A stretch of 64,000 nucleotides of DNA from Melioribacteraceae bacterium (GTDB taxonomy: Bacteria > Bacteroidota > Ignavibacteria > Ignavibacteriales > Melioribacteraceae): contig BQMY01000084.1 in the NCBI GenBank assembly GCA_022181065.1, positions 26,755 through 90,754 of the forward strand, given 5' to 3'. The position numbers were made by a program, and so were the translations under genes. The notes below the pieces were generated by a model. The model saw only the letters and a program-made list of their open reading frames with translations. It was not told the origin of the DNA and did no database searches. Positions 54,767 through 63,922 of the stretch are shown in pieces. Each line of letters opens with the position of its first letter. Within the stretch, counting starts at the first letter, position 1.

Positions 54767-54842
54767 GCGGGGCGGATCCCGATAAATCGGGAAACACGCG
54801 ACCTTTCCGACTTGGTAGTCGGAACGATCTAACCAAACTGAA
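54767..54842 (-). pseudogene. Degenerate tRNA-Asp-like copy D
   Basis: A shorter, 76-base copy next to the intact gene. Here the T-arm replacement is a different palindrome (TCCCGAT-AA-ATCGGGA), GCGAG has become GCGTG, and the acceptor strand has a C-to-G change (GGGGCGGA on the plus strand). The replacement anticodon hairpin is the same as in the other copies. Confidence 0.8.
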
Positions 54843-54857
54843 CCTGTGTGTTTAAAC

Positions 54858-54886
54858 AAAAAAAGCCCTCAATTTCTTGAGAGCTT
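54858..54886 (-). terminator. Terminator of tRNA-Asp (repeated in each array unit)
   Basis: On the minus strand a 10-bp stem AAGCTCTCAA / TTGAGGGCTT (one G-U pair) with a GAAA loop is followed by seven T. It lies about 10 bases past the tRNA 3' end. The same hairpin recurs in all upstream units of the array. Confidence 0.88.
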
Positions 54887-54896
54887 CTTATTTTTG

Positions 54897-54971
54897 CGGG
54901 GCCGACGAGACTCGAACTCGCGACCTCCTGCGTGACAGGCAGGCGTTCTAACCAAACTGAACTACGACCCC
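54897..54971 (-). tRNA. tRNA-Asp (GTC anticodon)
   Basis: A 75-base cloverleaf with acceptor stem GGGGTCG / CGGCCCC (one G-U pair), D-arm with GTTCAGTTTGGTTAGAAC, anticodon stem CCTGC / GCAGG with loop CTGTCAC (anticodon GTC), and T-arm GCGAG-TTCGAGT-CTCGT. The discriminator is G, as expected for aspartate. CCA is not encoded. It is followed by a terminator and the tandem array; valS is divergent. Confidence 0.97.
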
Positions 54972-55179
54972 ATATTTATTATGAACACGCCATTAAAAAT
55001 GACAGACTTAAATATAATGTTATGCTCTTCGGTACGCAAGAAAAAATTGAATTATTTTTAATTTTATTTCGCAACTCTTAATAAACAGGGCAATTCGTAA
55101 TAAATTTCAGTTATGAAGAATAATAAATTTTAGCTATTTTTAAAGATTAATACAAAAATGAAATTAATGAGCTGGTTAT

Positions 55180-57801
55180 ATGTCCGACACAAAATTGAAT
55201 GATATTCCAAAAGCCTATAATCCTAAAGATGTTGAGGATAAATGGTACAAATTCTGGGAAGAGAATAATTTATTCCACTCTGAAGTTGACGAGAGTAAAC
55301 CATCATATACAATTGTAATTCCACCACCAAACGTTACCGGAATGCTTCATCTTGGTCATGTGCTTAATAATACGATTCAGGATGTTTTTGTTCGCTACAA
55401 ACGAATGAAAGGTTTTAACGCATGCTGGGTTCCGGGAATGGATCATGCTTCTATTGCAACTGAATCCAAAGTGATAGCCAAACTAAAAACCGAAGGGGTG
55501 GACAAGTATGAGCTCGGCAGGGAAGAGTTTCTTAACCACTGCTGGGACTGGACCGAAAAGTATGGCGGCATAATAATTTCACAGTTAAGAAAGCTTGGTG
55601 TGAGTTGCGATTGGGAACGTCAGCGGTTTACAATGGACGACCATTATTATAGTAAAGTTGTTGAGGCTTTTGTAACGCTTTACAACGAGGGTTACATTTA
55701 TCGTGGTTACCGCATGGTGAACTGGTGTCCGGCATCAAAATCAGCGATATCTGATGAAGAAGTTGAATATCAGACAAAAAACGGTAAGTTGTGGCATTTC
55801 AGGTATCCTCTTAAAGATGGTGATGGTTATCTGGTTGTGGCGACTACCCGTCCGGAAACAATGCTTGGAGATACTGCTGTAGCTGTTAATCCTAACGATG
55901 AAAGATATAAACACTTGGTGGGTAAAACCGTAATTCTTCCGATAATGAACAGGGAAATTCCTGTAGTTGCCGATGATTATGTTGATATGGAATTTGGTAC
56001 CGGAGTTGTGAAAATTACTCCTGCTCATGATGTAAATGACTACGAGCTCGGAAAACGCCATGATCTTCCCGCGATAAATATTTTCCATCCTGACGCCACC
56101 GGAAACGAAAACGTTCCTGAAAAATACCAGGGAAAAGACCGATACGAAATCAGAAAAGGTGTTGTTGCCGATTTTGAAGAATTGGCTCTCCTTGACAAGA
56201 TTGAAGATTATACTAACAAAGTTGGTTATTCCCAGCGCGGCGGTGTTCCGATTGAATCGTACCTGAGTGAGCAGTGGTTTATGAAAATGGATGAACTGGT
56301 AAAACCTGCCGTTGATGTCGTAAATGAAGGTCAGGTTAAATTTCACCCTGAACATTGGATTAAAACATATCAGCACTGGATGACCAACATCCGGGACTGG
56401 TGTATCTCACGACAGTTATGGTGGGGTCACAGGATTCCTGTTTGGTACCACAAGGAAACAAAAGAGATTTATTGTAATGTTGAGCCACCCAAAGATATCG
56501 AAAATTGGGTGCAGGATACCGATGTGCTCGATACCTGGGCGTCTTCCTGGTTGTGGGCGCACGGTGTATTCACAAATGAAAAGGACGAGAACTATTATTA
56601 TCCTACAGATCTGCTTGTTACAGCCCCCGATATTATCTTCTTCTGGGTTGCGAGGATGATTATCGCCGGAATGAAATTCAAGGGTGAAATACCATTCAAG
56701 GATGTTTACTTCACAAGTATCATCCGTGATGGTAAAGGCAGGAAAATGAGTAAGTCTCTCGGTAACTCTCCCGACCCGATCGATGTTATGGATGAGTATG
56801 GTGCCGACGCGCTGCGTTTTACGATCAATTACATCGCGCCTTTGGGGCAGGATGTATTATTTGATGTTGAAAAATGTGAGATTGGTAGAAATTTCGCGAA
56901 TAAAATTTGGAACGCCGGACGATTTCTGCTGATGAATGCTGAAAAGATTAAATATAACCATGAACTAGTTGATAAGCATATCGATTTTACAGATGAGTGG
57001 ATCATATCGAGATTTAACGACACCATGAAAAAGCTCAATCAGGCGATGGATAAACTGGAAATCAATCTTGCGACAAAAATATTATACTCTTACGTGTGGA
57101 ATGATTTCTGTGACTGGTACGTGGAATTGGCAAAATCGAGATTGTATTCAGATAATGAAGAAGTACAGTCGGCTGTATTGACCAGAGCTTTGAATCTGTT
57201 TGATGAAATGCTAAAAATGATTCATCCGTTTATGCCTTTTATTTCCGAAGAGATTTGGCATCTTCTTCCCGGTGAAAGAGGTGGTGAGTCAATCTCTGTT
57301 GCTCAGCTTGCGGAAGTGGATGAATCCAAAATTAACAAGGACGTTGAAACCAGATTTGAATTTGTCCGGAGTGTTGTAACCGCGATACGCAATATCCGTG
57401 GAGAGATGAATATTCCGCCATCAAAAGCGATAAACCTTGTGCTCAAAACTGAAGAAGTAGAAGAATCGCAGGTTAATTATATTAAAAATCTTATTCGCGC
57501 TTCGGAAGTTTTTCTTGACAAAAACGCTCAAAAACCGGGTGCTTCTGCTTCAGCTGTAGTAAAAGGATGTGATATATATATTCCCCTTGAGGGTCTGATA
57601 GATCTCGAAGTTGAAAAACAAAGGGTTGAGAAGGAAATCGCTCGTCTGGAAGGTGCCCTGAAAGGTGTCGAGAAAAAACTTTCAAACGAAAGATTTGTCA
57701 ATAACGCGCCTGCTGATGTGGTAGAGAAAGAAAAGAAAAAACAAACTGACTGGTCGCTTTCGCTAGGGAAATTAAAACAAATCCTTTACGATCTAAAATA
57801 A
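55180..57801 (+). CDS. valS: Valyl-tRNA synthetase
   Basis: A 873-residue class I synthetase. HIGH is HLGH in PPPNVTGMLHLGHVLNN and KMSKS is intact (GRKMSKSLGNSPDP). The editing domain has TTRPETMLGDTAVAVNP and GTGVVKITPAHDVNDY. The C-terminal coiled coil typical of ValS is present (EKQRVEKEIARLEGAL ... SNERFVNNAPADVVEKE). Length is close to the family norm (about 880-950). Confidence 0.98.
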   Translation: MSDTKLNDIPKAYNPKDVEDKWYKFWEENNLFHSEVDESKPSYTIVIPPPNVTGMLHLGHVLNNTIQDVFVRYKRMKGFNACWVPGMDHASIATESKVIAKLKTEGVDKYELGREEFLNHCWDWTEKYGGIIISQLRKLGVSCDWERQRFTMDDHYYSKVVEAFVTLYNEGYIYRGYRMVNWCPASKSAISDEEVEYQTKNGKLWHFRYPLKDGDGYLVVATTRPETMLGDTAVAVNPNDERYKHLVGKTVILPIMNREIPVVADDYVDMEFGTGVVKITPAHDVNDYELGKRHDLPAINIFHPDATGNENVPEKYQGKDRYEIRKGVVADFEELALLDKIEDYTNKVGYSQRGGVPIESYLSEQWFMKMDELVKPAVDVVNEGQVKFHPEHWIKTYQHWMTNIRDWCISRQLWWGHRIPVWYHKETKEIYCNVEPPKDIENWVQDTDVLDTWASSWLWAHGVFTNEKDENYYYPTDLLVTAPDIIFFWVARMIIAGMKFKGEIPFKDVYFTSIIRDGKGRKMSKSLGNSPDPIDVMDEYGADALRFTINYIAPLGQDVLFDVEKCEIGRNFANKIWNAGRFLLMNAEKIKYNHELVDKHIDFTDEWIISRFNDTMKKLNQAMDKLEINLATKILYSYVWNDFCDWYVELAKSRLYSDNEEVQSAVLTRALNLFDEMLKMIHPFMPFISEEIWHLLPGERGGESISVAQLAEVDESKINKDVETRFEFVRSVVTAIRNIRGEMNIPPSKAINLVLKTEEVEESQVNYIKNLIRASEVFLDKNAQKPGASASAVVKGCDIYIPLEGLIDLEVEKQRVEKEIARLEGALKGVEKKLSNERFVNNAPADVVEKEKKKQTDWSLSLGKLKQILYDLK

Positions 57802-57824
57802 ATTATGATTTAATTTCAAGTTAG

Positions 57825-57858
57825 AGGGATATTTCGTAGAAATATCCCTTTTTTTTTA
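57825..57858 (+). terminator. Rho-independent terminator after valS
   Basis: A perfect 10-bp stem AGGGATATTT / AAATATCCCT with a 5-base loop is followed by a long T-run, 23 bases past the stop codon. Confidence 0.92.
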
Positions 57859-57978
57859 TATTTTTTGCTATTATAAGAACAGTAGAGGGTTTGTTCTTTT
57901 TGTAGGTAATACGAATTATATTAAGTTATAAAATCTTGTTAACCGATTTACACAACATTAATAAAAATTGGAGTCTTA

Positions 57979-59577
57979 ATGAGGCCAAAAGATGAGATTC
58001 TGCGCCAACTGGAAGAAATTGGTATAAAAAATATCAATGACCTGTTTTACAATCTCAGCACTCCTGCTTTATATGAAAGAGCGATACGAAGACGCGAAGG
58101 AACAATATCATGTAATGGTCCCCTTGTAGTTAGAACGGGGTTACATACGGGTAGAAGTCCGAACGACAAATTTATAGTGAAAGAACCTTCAAGTGAAGAT
58201 AATATTTGGTGGGGTAAAGTAAACAGACCCATCGATGGGCAGCACTTTTACAGTATCTACGCCAAGATGATGGCATATATACAAAATAAAGATATATATG
58301 TACAGGATTGTTATGCCGGCTGGGATGAAAATTATAGACTCCCGATCAGAATAATTAACGAAACAGCCTGGCATAATATGTTTGCCAAAAATCTTTTCGT
58401 TGAAGCAAAAGAAGAAGAACTGGTTAATTTCCATCCGGAATACACAGTTATTCAGATGCCCAATTTACAGGCTGATCCTGAACACGATGGAACCAATTCA
58501 CCCGTTTTTGTAATCATCAACTTCGGACGAAGACTGGTACTTATCGGCGGTACAAGCTATGCCGGTGAAATTAAAAAATCAATCTTCTCTATTATGAACT
58601 ATGTTTTACCACTCAAAGGTGTAATGTCTATGCATTGCTCCGCAAACGTTGGCGAGAAGGAAGATGTAGCGGTTCTCTTTGGTCTTTCAGGTACGGGAAA
58701 AACTACACTTTCCGCTGATCCTACACGTCAGCTTATCGGAGATGATGAGCATGGTTGGACAGATATGGGTGTCTTCAATTATGAAGGTGGTTGCTATGCT
58801 AAAGTAATTAAACTTTCTGAGGAAGCAGAACCTGATATCTACAAAACAACCAAAACGTTCGGTACAATTCTGGAAAATGTTAGTATGAATGCCGATACTC
58901 GTCAGCTTGATCTGGATGATGGTACACTTACCGAAAATACACGCGCCGCTTATCCACTTACACAAATCCCCAACATAAGAGTTGGAGGAAAGGCCGGTCA
59001 TCCTAAAAATATCGTAATGCTTACAGCGGACGCATTCGGGGTATTACCTCCAATCGCAAAATTAACGCCTGAGCAAGCTATGTATCATTTCCTTTCGGGA
59101 TATACAGCAAAGGTTGCCGGTACAGAAAAAGGTGTGACAGAACCGAAAGCGACTTTCAGCACTTGCTTCGGAGCGCCATTTATGTCGCTGCATCCATCTG
59201 TATATGCTAATCTTTTAGGTAAAAAAATAAAAGAACATGATTCACAATGCTGGCTTGTTAATACCGGATGGACCGGTGGCCCTTATGGTGTTGGAAGCAG
59301 GATGAAAATCAAATATACCCGTGCGATGCTTAACGCAGCGCTGGAAGGTAAACTTGATAATGTTGAAAGTACCGTTGATGAGTTTTTCGGATTGCATATT
59401 CCATCCGAGGTACCCGGAGTACCAACAGAAGTTCTTAATCCTAAAACAACCTGGGAGAATAAAGCAGCCTACGATGAAACAGCGAAAAAGCTTGCCAATA
59501 TGTTCCATGAAAACTTTAAGGATTTTGCTGCTGATGTTTCAGATGAAATTTTGAATGCCGGTCCCAATAAATTCTAA
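57979..59577 (+). CDS. pckA: Phosphoenolpyruvate carboxykinase (ATP)
   Basis: A 532-residue ATP-type PEPCK that makes phosphoenolpyruvate from oxaloacetate. The kinase P-loop is LFGLSGTGKTTLSADP, the metal and substrate loop is GDDEHGW, and MNTGWTGG-type text appears as VNTGWTGGPYGVGSRM. The RTGLHTGRSPNDKF region near the N-terminus binds substrate. Together with fbp it supports gluconeogenesis. The length is standard (about 530-540). Confidence 0.97.
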   Translation: MRPKDEILRQLEEIGIKNINDLFYNLSTPALYERAIRRREGTISCNGPLVVRTGLHTGRSPNDKFIVKEPSSEDNIWWGKVNRPIDGQHFYSIYAKMMAYIQNKDIYVQDCYAGWDENYRLPIRIINETAWHNMFAKNLFVEAKEEELVNFHPEYTVIQMPNLQADPEHDGTNSPVFVIINFGRRLVLIGGTSYAGEIKKSIFSIMNYVLPLKGVMSMHCSANVGEKEDVAVLFGLSGTGKTTLSADPTRQLIGDDEHGWTDMGVFNYEGGCYAKVIKLSEEAEPDIYKTTKTFGTILENVSMNADTRQLDLDDGTLTENTRAAYPLTQIPNIRVGGKAGHPKNIVMLTADAFGVLPPIAKLTPEQAMYHFLSGYTAKVAGTEKGVTEPKATFSTCFGAPFMSLHPSVYANLLGKKIKEHDSQCWLVNTGWTGGPYGVGSRMKIKYTRAMLNAALEGKLDNVESTVDEFFGLHIPSEVPGVPTEVLNPKTTWENKAAYDETAKKLANMFHENFKDFAADVSDEILNAGPNKF

Positions 59578-59597
59578 AAAAAATCACTAAATTTTTT

Positions 59598-59643
59598 AGC
59601 CGTCCTCACGATAATTAAATCGTACCGGGACGGCTTTTTTTTT
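59598..59643 (+). terminator. Rho-independent terminator after pckA
   Basis: An 8-bp stem AGCCGTCC / GGACGGCT encloses a second small CGAT/ATCG hairpin and is followed by nine T. It starts 20 bases after the pckA stop codon. Confidence 0.9.
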
Positions 59644-59749
59644 GTGCGCTATTTCACAACCAGTGTGAACTCCCTTGAGTACCGTGCGTGTTAATTTTTA
59701 ATTAAGCTTTTTTTTCGTATTTTAAATTTGAACAATAGTATACCAATTC

Positions 59750-62700
59750 ATGTCAACAGCAAATTTAAAGAACGTTAATACCAGGAGTGGTGCGGTTCCG
59801 GTTGAATATCTTCTCCAGAACCTTCCGTTCGGTATGGTAATTATTGATTCCGAGTATAATATTCAATGGGTGAATAGCAATATTTTCAGGTTTGCGATTG
59901 TTAACCATTTTACTCCTGAAGAAATACTCAACAATAATATCATGCAGATGAAGTTCTTTAAAAATGCCGCAATTCTTAAAGAGCTTGTCAAACTGAAAAA
60001 CGGCGAGAACTTTGAGAAGAAAATACCGCATGATGCCGGTGAACCAAACACGTTGTTCACCAGAGTAAAAGGCCGACCGCTATATGCTGAAGGTCAGTAT
60101 ACAGGTGGTCTTTTAATTCTTGAGCAATATTCCGTTGAAGATAAACTTGTAAAAGAGGAGTACTTCCGCTCAGAAAACCTCAACGGTCTGCTACAAAACC
60201 TCTATGACGCATATTTTATCACAGACTCAACCGGTTCTATAAAATATATTCCAAAATGGAATAAACGTGAGGAATTTAATTTTCCTCTCCCACTAACTCC
60301 TAAACGAATATTTGATATTTTCCCCGGTAATTCATCCCTGAGGATGAAACGAGTATATTCCGAATTGTATCAGACAAAAACGAGAAAATCGGAAGACCTG
60401 GTATTTCCTCGTTTTGGCGGTGATATTATCTTTAATGCCGATTTCACTCCTTTTGTTGATACTAACGGGGAGATTGTGTTTGTTATGGTTCTTGTTAAGG
60501 ATGTTACATCCGAAAGAGCCCGGGAGCGTAAACGTGAAGAAGAAAAGCACAAGCTTGAACGCTATAAGATAATAGCGTCAAAGATACTGGATGCTCTCGT
60601 TATTACTGATACCGAAGGTAAAATAAAAATCTGGAATGATTCGGCTGAATCACTTTTTGATTTTGAAATGGAACCAGGGTTCAAGCAGTTTGTCGGGGAT
60701 TTTATACCCTCAATTACAAAGAAACAATTCAAGAAGATTGTGGCTGAAATTGAGCGCACGGGCAAGTGGGAAAGTGATCTTACTATTCTGAGGGATCAAA
60801 CGGAACTGGTTTATGTTTCTGTTAAGATGAGCATATTTTTTGACGATAATGAACCTCATATAGCGATTGTACTTAGTAATATCACCGAGCGCGCCAGGAG
60901 TGAAAGAAAACTGAAAGAATCTGAGCAAAAATTCAGAGAGATTGTTACTAATACTCATGAGTACATCTGCACTTTTGGAATCGACGGTAAAATTACGTTT
61001 GTTAATCCGCTTTTTACCAGGACGCTCAATTTACTCGACCTTGAACTTATAAACACCGATTTTAAGGATTTAATTTTTAACGAGAGTGATCTGGAACATT
61101 TCCAGATAGATACTTGGGGCAAAAACCCTCCACAGGGTATAGAACTGGCAATCAAAAAAGGCGAAGATGAATTTATACTAACTTCAGCGGAGTTTTCGAT
61201 TGTTGAGGATTTTAAGGGTGACGCCAAATATTATATCGCCGTACTAACCGATATAACCAAACTGAAGCAGGACGAGAAAGAAATTCTTACCTTAAAGGCA
61301 CTACTCGAAGCCTCCCAGGATGGAATAGCGGTTCAATCAAAATCAGAATATGTTATGGTGAATGAAACTTTCGCCAAATTGTTCGGATATGACTTTAATA
61401 GTGAAGTGATAGGGAAGAACCCTCTCGACTTTGTCGCCGATGAAAACCGGTTACTTGTAGAGAGGTATTTCGAGAACCTGAGAAAAACAAAATCTTCTCA
61501 CGGAAGACTTGAGTTTCTCGGTAAAAGAAAGGATGGTAAGGAGTTTTTCCTCGAGCTTACAGGTGAAGCTTATCAAGCCGGTAAAACTTTGTATATTGTT
61601 TCTATAATCAGAGACATTACTGAGCAGAAACGGGCTGAACGCGCGCTTCGTGCTTCGGAGGAGAAGTACAGGACTGTTACCGATAAGATAAATGTTTCAA
61701 TGTGGTCTGCTGAAGTATCACAAGGCAGATTGAGAGTGCAGTTTTATACTCCTGCGGTGGCTCAGATTACCGGTTATTCGCCTGATGAATTTATAAATGA
61801 TTCAAGACTATGGTTCAAAATCATGCATCCTGATGATCTGGATGATATAATTGATAAATTCAGGAAATTCCTTAAAAGTCCGAGCAAAGAGTTTGAGAAG
61901 TTTGAATACAGAATATTGTCGAAATCGGGTAATATTGCCTGGATTGAGAATAAGATTAATGCTATTAGAAGCGATGAAGGAGTAATAGTAAAATTATACG
62001 GTATTATCGCTGATATTTCGGGAAATAAACGAGCTGAAGAAGAACTTAAACGTTCAGCGGAAGACCTTAAAAAACTTAATGAAACGAAGGATAGATTTAT
62101 ATCTATTATTTCACATGATTTAAGAACACCTTTCAGTTCGATACTTGGCTATACTGATTTATTACTGAGCGGTCAAAGACTTACGGAAGAAAAACGAACC
62201 GAATATATTAAGTTTATTCGTGAATCTTCAAATAATATGCTGGCACTGGTGAACTCACTACTTGACTGGACAAGGCTTCAGACCGACAGAATCAAGTTTG
62301 AACCTACCAGAATTAACGCCAAGGAAGTTATTGACAAGGCAATTCAGATGCTTTCCGGCAATGCTCTCAAAAAGGATATCGAATTATACAGCACCCTCGA
62401 AAGAGATGTTTTCATACATGCTGATGAAAATCTATTGCTCCAGGCGTTTATGAACCTGATTTCAAACGCTGTTAAATTTACCAACTCGGGTGGACGTGTA
62501 ACAATCGCTGCCAGACCTCTCCCTCTAAATAAGGAATTTGAGTTTTCAGTAGAGGATAATGGCACAGGAATTAAACCGGAAGATTTGGAAAAACTATTCA
62601 AGGTTGATACCAAGTTTACTCTTAAAGGAACCGGTGGTGAAAAGGGTAGCGGCCTTGGTTTATCATTGGTTCAGGAAATTATTGATAAGCATGGCGGCAA

Positions 62701-63145
62701 CGTGAAAGTTGAAAGTGAATATGGTAAAGGCTCAACTTTTATATTTACAATTCCGATATCCTCAGCGAAAATACTACTTGTCGATGATTCAAATACCGAC
62801 AGAATCTTGTATCATAAACTTTTAGCAAATTTGTTGCCGAACCATAAAATTATCGAAGCTGGGAACGGGGAGCAGGCATACACATATATTGTTAATTCAG
62901 CACCGGCGCTTGTCATCACCGATCATATCATGCCGCAGAAAACCGGTATGGAGATGGTGAAACAATTAAAAGATTCACCTTTAAAATACAAGCCCCCGGT
63001 TTTAGTGCTCAGTAGTCATCTTACACCGGAAATTATTGAAAACTACAAAGAGCTTGGCGTTGAGTACATATTTGCCAAGCCTGTTAATCTCAAAATATTC
63101 AAAGCTGCTTTAGATCAATCCTTGAAGCAATCAATCCTCAGTTAG
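59750..63145 (+). CDS. Multi-PAS hybrid histidine kinase with C-terminal receiver domain
   Basis: A 1131-residue cytoplasmic sensor; no signal peptide or membrane segment is evident. About six PAS domains precede the kinase (roughly 17-130, 150-250, 265-385, 390-505, 515-640, 650-785), several followed by PAC-like ends (IVLSNITERARSE, IAVLTDITKLKQDE, VSIIRDITEQKRAE). The HisKA box is SIISHDLRTPFSS (phospho-His789), with N box NLISNAVKFTNSGG, G1 DNGTGI and G2 GSGLGLSLV. A receiver domain begins about residue 1006 (ILLVDDSN) with phospho-acceptor Asp1058 in VITDHIMP and Lys in FAKPVN. No DNA-binding output or partner regulator is adjacent. It overlaps the convergent dipeptidase gene by 15 bases. 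Confidence 0.93.
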   Translation: MSTANLKNVNTRSGAVPVEYLLQNLPFGMVIIDSEYNIQWVNSNIFRFAIVNHFTPEEILNNNIMQMKFFKNAAILKELVKLKNGENFEKKIPHDAGEPNTLFTRVKGRPLYAEGQYTGGLLILEQYSVEDKLVKEEYFRSENLNGLLQNLYDAYFITDSTGSIKYIPKWNKREEFNFPLPLTPKRIFDIFPGNSSLRMKRVYSELYQTKTRKSEDLVFPRFGGDIIFNADFTPFVDTNGEIVFVMVLVKDVTSERARERKREEEKHKLERYKIIASKILDALVITDTEGKIKIWNDSAESLFDFEMEPGFKQFVGDFIPSITKKQFKKIVAEIERTGKWESDLTILRDQTELVYVSVKMSIFFDDNEPHIAIVLSNITERARSERKLKESEQKFREIVTNTHEYICTFGIDGKITFVNPLFTRTLNLLDLELINTDFKDLIFNESDLEHFQIDTWGKNPPQGIELAIKKGEDEFILTSAEFSIVEDFKGDAKYYIAVLTDITKLKQDEKEILTLKALLEASQDGIAVQSKSEYVMVNETFAKLFGYDFNSEVIGKNPLDFVADENRLLVERYFENLRKTKSSHGRLEFLGKRKDGKEFFLELTGEAYQAGKTLYIVSIIRDITEQKRAERALRASEEKYRTVTDKINVSMWSAEVSQGRLRVQFYTPAVAQITGYSPDEFINDSRLWFKIMHPDDLDDIIDKFRKFLKSPSKEFEKFEYRILSKSGNIAWIENKINAIRSDEGVIVKLYGIIADISGNKRAEEELKRSAEDLKKLNETKDRFISIISHDLRTPFSSILGYTDLLLSGQRLTEEKRTEYIKFIRESSNNMLALVNSLLDWTRLQTDRIKFEPTRINAKEVIDKAIQMLSGNALKKDIELYSTLERDVFIHADENLLLQAFMNLISNAVKFTNSGGRVTIAARPLPLNKEFEFSVEDNGTGIKPEDLEKLFKVDTKFTLKGTGGEKGSGLGLSLVQEIIDKHGGNVKVESEYGKGSTFIFTIPISSAKILLVDDSNTDRILYHKLLANLLPNHKIIEAGNGEQAYTYIVNSAPALVITDHIMPQKTGMEMVKQLKDSPLKYKPPVLVLSSHLTPEIIENYKELGVEYIFAKPVNLKIFKAALDQSLKQSILS

Positions 63146-63736
63146 CTTGAAGTCGATGATAGAATAATTTTTCCAATCCTTGTAATCGAAGTGCCACCAC
63201 TCTGATTTCAGCACGGTAAAACCATATTTACTCATTGCTTCATTAAGTATGTCGCGATTTTTACGCTGCTCATCGGTAAGATCCGGGTATGCAAAGTGGG
63301 CTTTCTCTGTAAAATCATCGTATGGAGTTCCCATATCGAGTTCATTTCCATTCTCATCAACGATTGTTAAGTCAACCGCGGCGCCACGGTTATGGCGTGA
63401 ACCTGTTTTGGGATCAGCCACATAATTTGGATCAGGAAAAATTTCCCACATCTGCTTCTGAACCGACAGAGGTCTGAAAGCATCGAAGACCTTCAATGTA
63501 TAGCCATAATTTGATTTAAGGTATTCATTAACAGAAGCAAGCGCTTCTCCAACAATTTTACGTGTGTAAACCTTCGCGGTAGGGTAGAGTACCTTTCCGG
63601 TGAAGTTATCGGAAGTAGCATATTTTACATCTGTTAGAATTGTAGAATCGATATCACCCAAATAAACAATTGAAGTATCATGCTGAGCAAAAATTGCTCC
63701 GGTTACAACCAGAAGAATAAAAATCAGTTTTTTCAT
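63131..63736 (-). CDS. Exported D-alanyl-D-alanine dipeptidase (M15 family, VanX/DdpX-like)
   Basis: A 201-residue protein with a signal peptide (ends GAIFAQ). The M15D zinc site is visible: SRHNRGAAVDLTIVD supplies the His and Asp ligands, and SEWWHFDYKDW the catalytic Glu and third His. FDAFRPLSVQKQMWEIFPDP is typical of the family. Because it is exported it probably degrades D-Ala-D-Ala from peptidoglycan turnover rather than conferring vancomycin resistance. No vanH/vanA-type genes are near. Its 3' end overlaps the histidine kinase gene. Confidence 0.88.
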   Translation of the reverse strand: MKKLIFILLVVTGAIFAQHDTSIVYLGDIDSTILTDVKYATSDNFTGKVLYPTAKVYTRKIVGEALASVNEYLKSNYGYTLKVFDAFRPLSVQKQMWEIFPDPNYVADPKTGSRHNRGAAVDLTIVDENGNELDMGTPYDDFTEKAHFAYPDLTDEQRKNRDILNEAMSKYGFTVLKSEWWHFDYKDWKNYSIIDFKLTED

Positions 63737-63813
63737 CTTTTAATATCTCTAATTAAAGAATGCCCACCGAAATGGAGTACAAATCTGTCTAAAAAGTCAT
63801 TTCGATACAATGT

Positions 63814-63922
63814 CCTCCTTCGAAGGAGGTGGATTCCGACGTAAGTCGGAAGACGGAGGATGATTTATTGCATTTGTTCTGACTTTTGGTCATCCCCCAT
63901 CACAAAATCCGCCGATGGCGGA
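63814..63922. repeat. Cluster of short palindromes in the right-edge intergenic region
   Basis: Three hairpin-forming sequences occur within about 110 bp: a perfect 16-bp palindrome CCTCCTTCGAAGGAGG (63814-63829), TTCCGAC-GTAA-GTCGGAA (63834-63851) and TCCGCC-GAT-GGCGGA (63908-63922). A related CCCCCTTCGAAGG follows near 63930. This looks like a dispersed intergenic repeat; the region 63737-64000 has no gene. Confidence 0.65.

Larger units (their letters stand above)
54288..54948. repeat. Tandem array of five ~119-138 bp units derived from the tRNA-Asp tail and its terminator
   Basis: Units start at 54288, 54425, 54563, 54701 and 54830 (each begins TAACCAAACTGAA) and are 137, 138, 138, 129 and 119 bp long. 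A sixth TAACCAAACTGAA is inside the intact tRNA-Asp (54949). Every unit carries, in the minus direction, a tRNA 3'-like part followed by a terminator hairpin with a T-run. The unit furthest from the tRNA (54288) is the most diverged, with a mutated terminator (GCGTTCAA for GCCCTCAA). This is a non-coding duplication array, not CRISPR: there are no unique spacers. Confidence 0.92.

Noticed and set aside
54353..54842. Additional functional tRNAs
   Set aside because: The 5' acceptor strand is missing, the anticodon loop cannot have seven bases and the T-arm is disrupted.
54288..54948. CRISPR array
   Set aside because: The repeats are 119-138 bp, contiguous and without unique spacers, and are plainly derived from the neighbouring tRNA and its terminator.
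55741..56376. A 211-residue open frame antisense to valS
   Set aside because: It lies fully inside a strongly conserved synthetase gene and shows no protein-family features.
63131..63736. Vancomycin-resistance gene vanX
   Set aside because: The protein is exported and there are no vanH, vanA or vanRS genes; a peptidoglycan-recycling dipeptidase is more likely.
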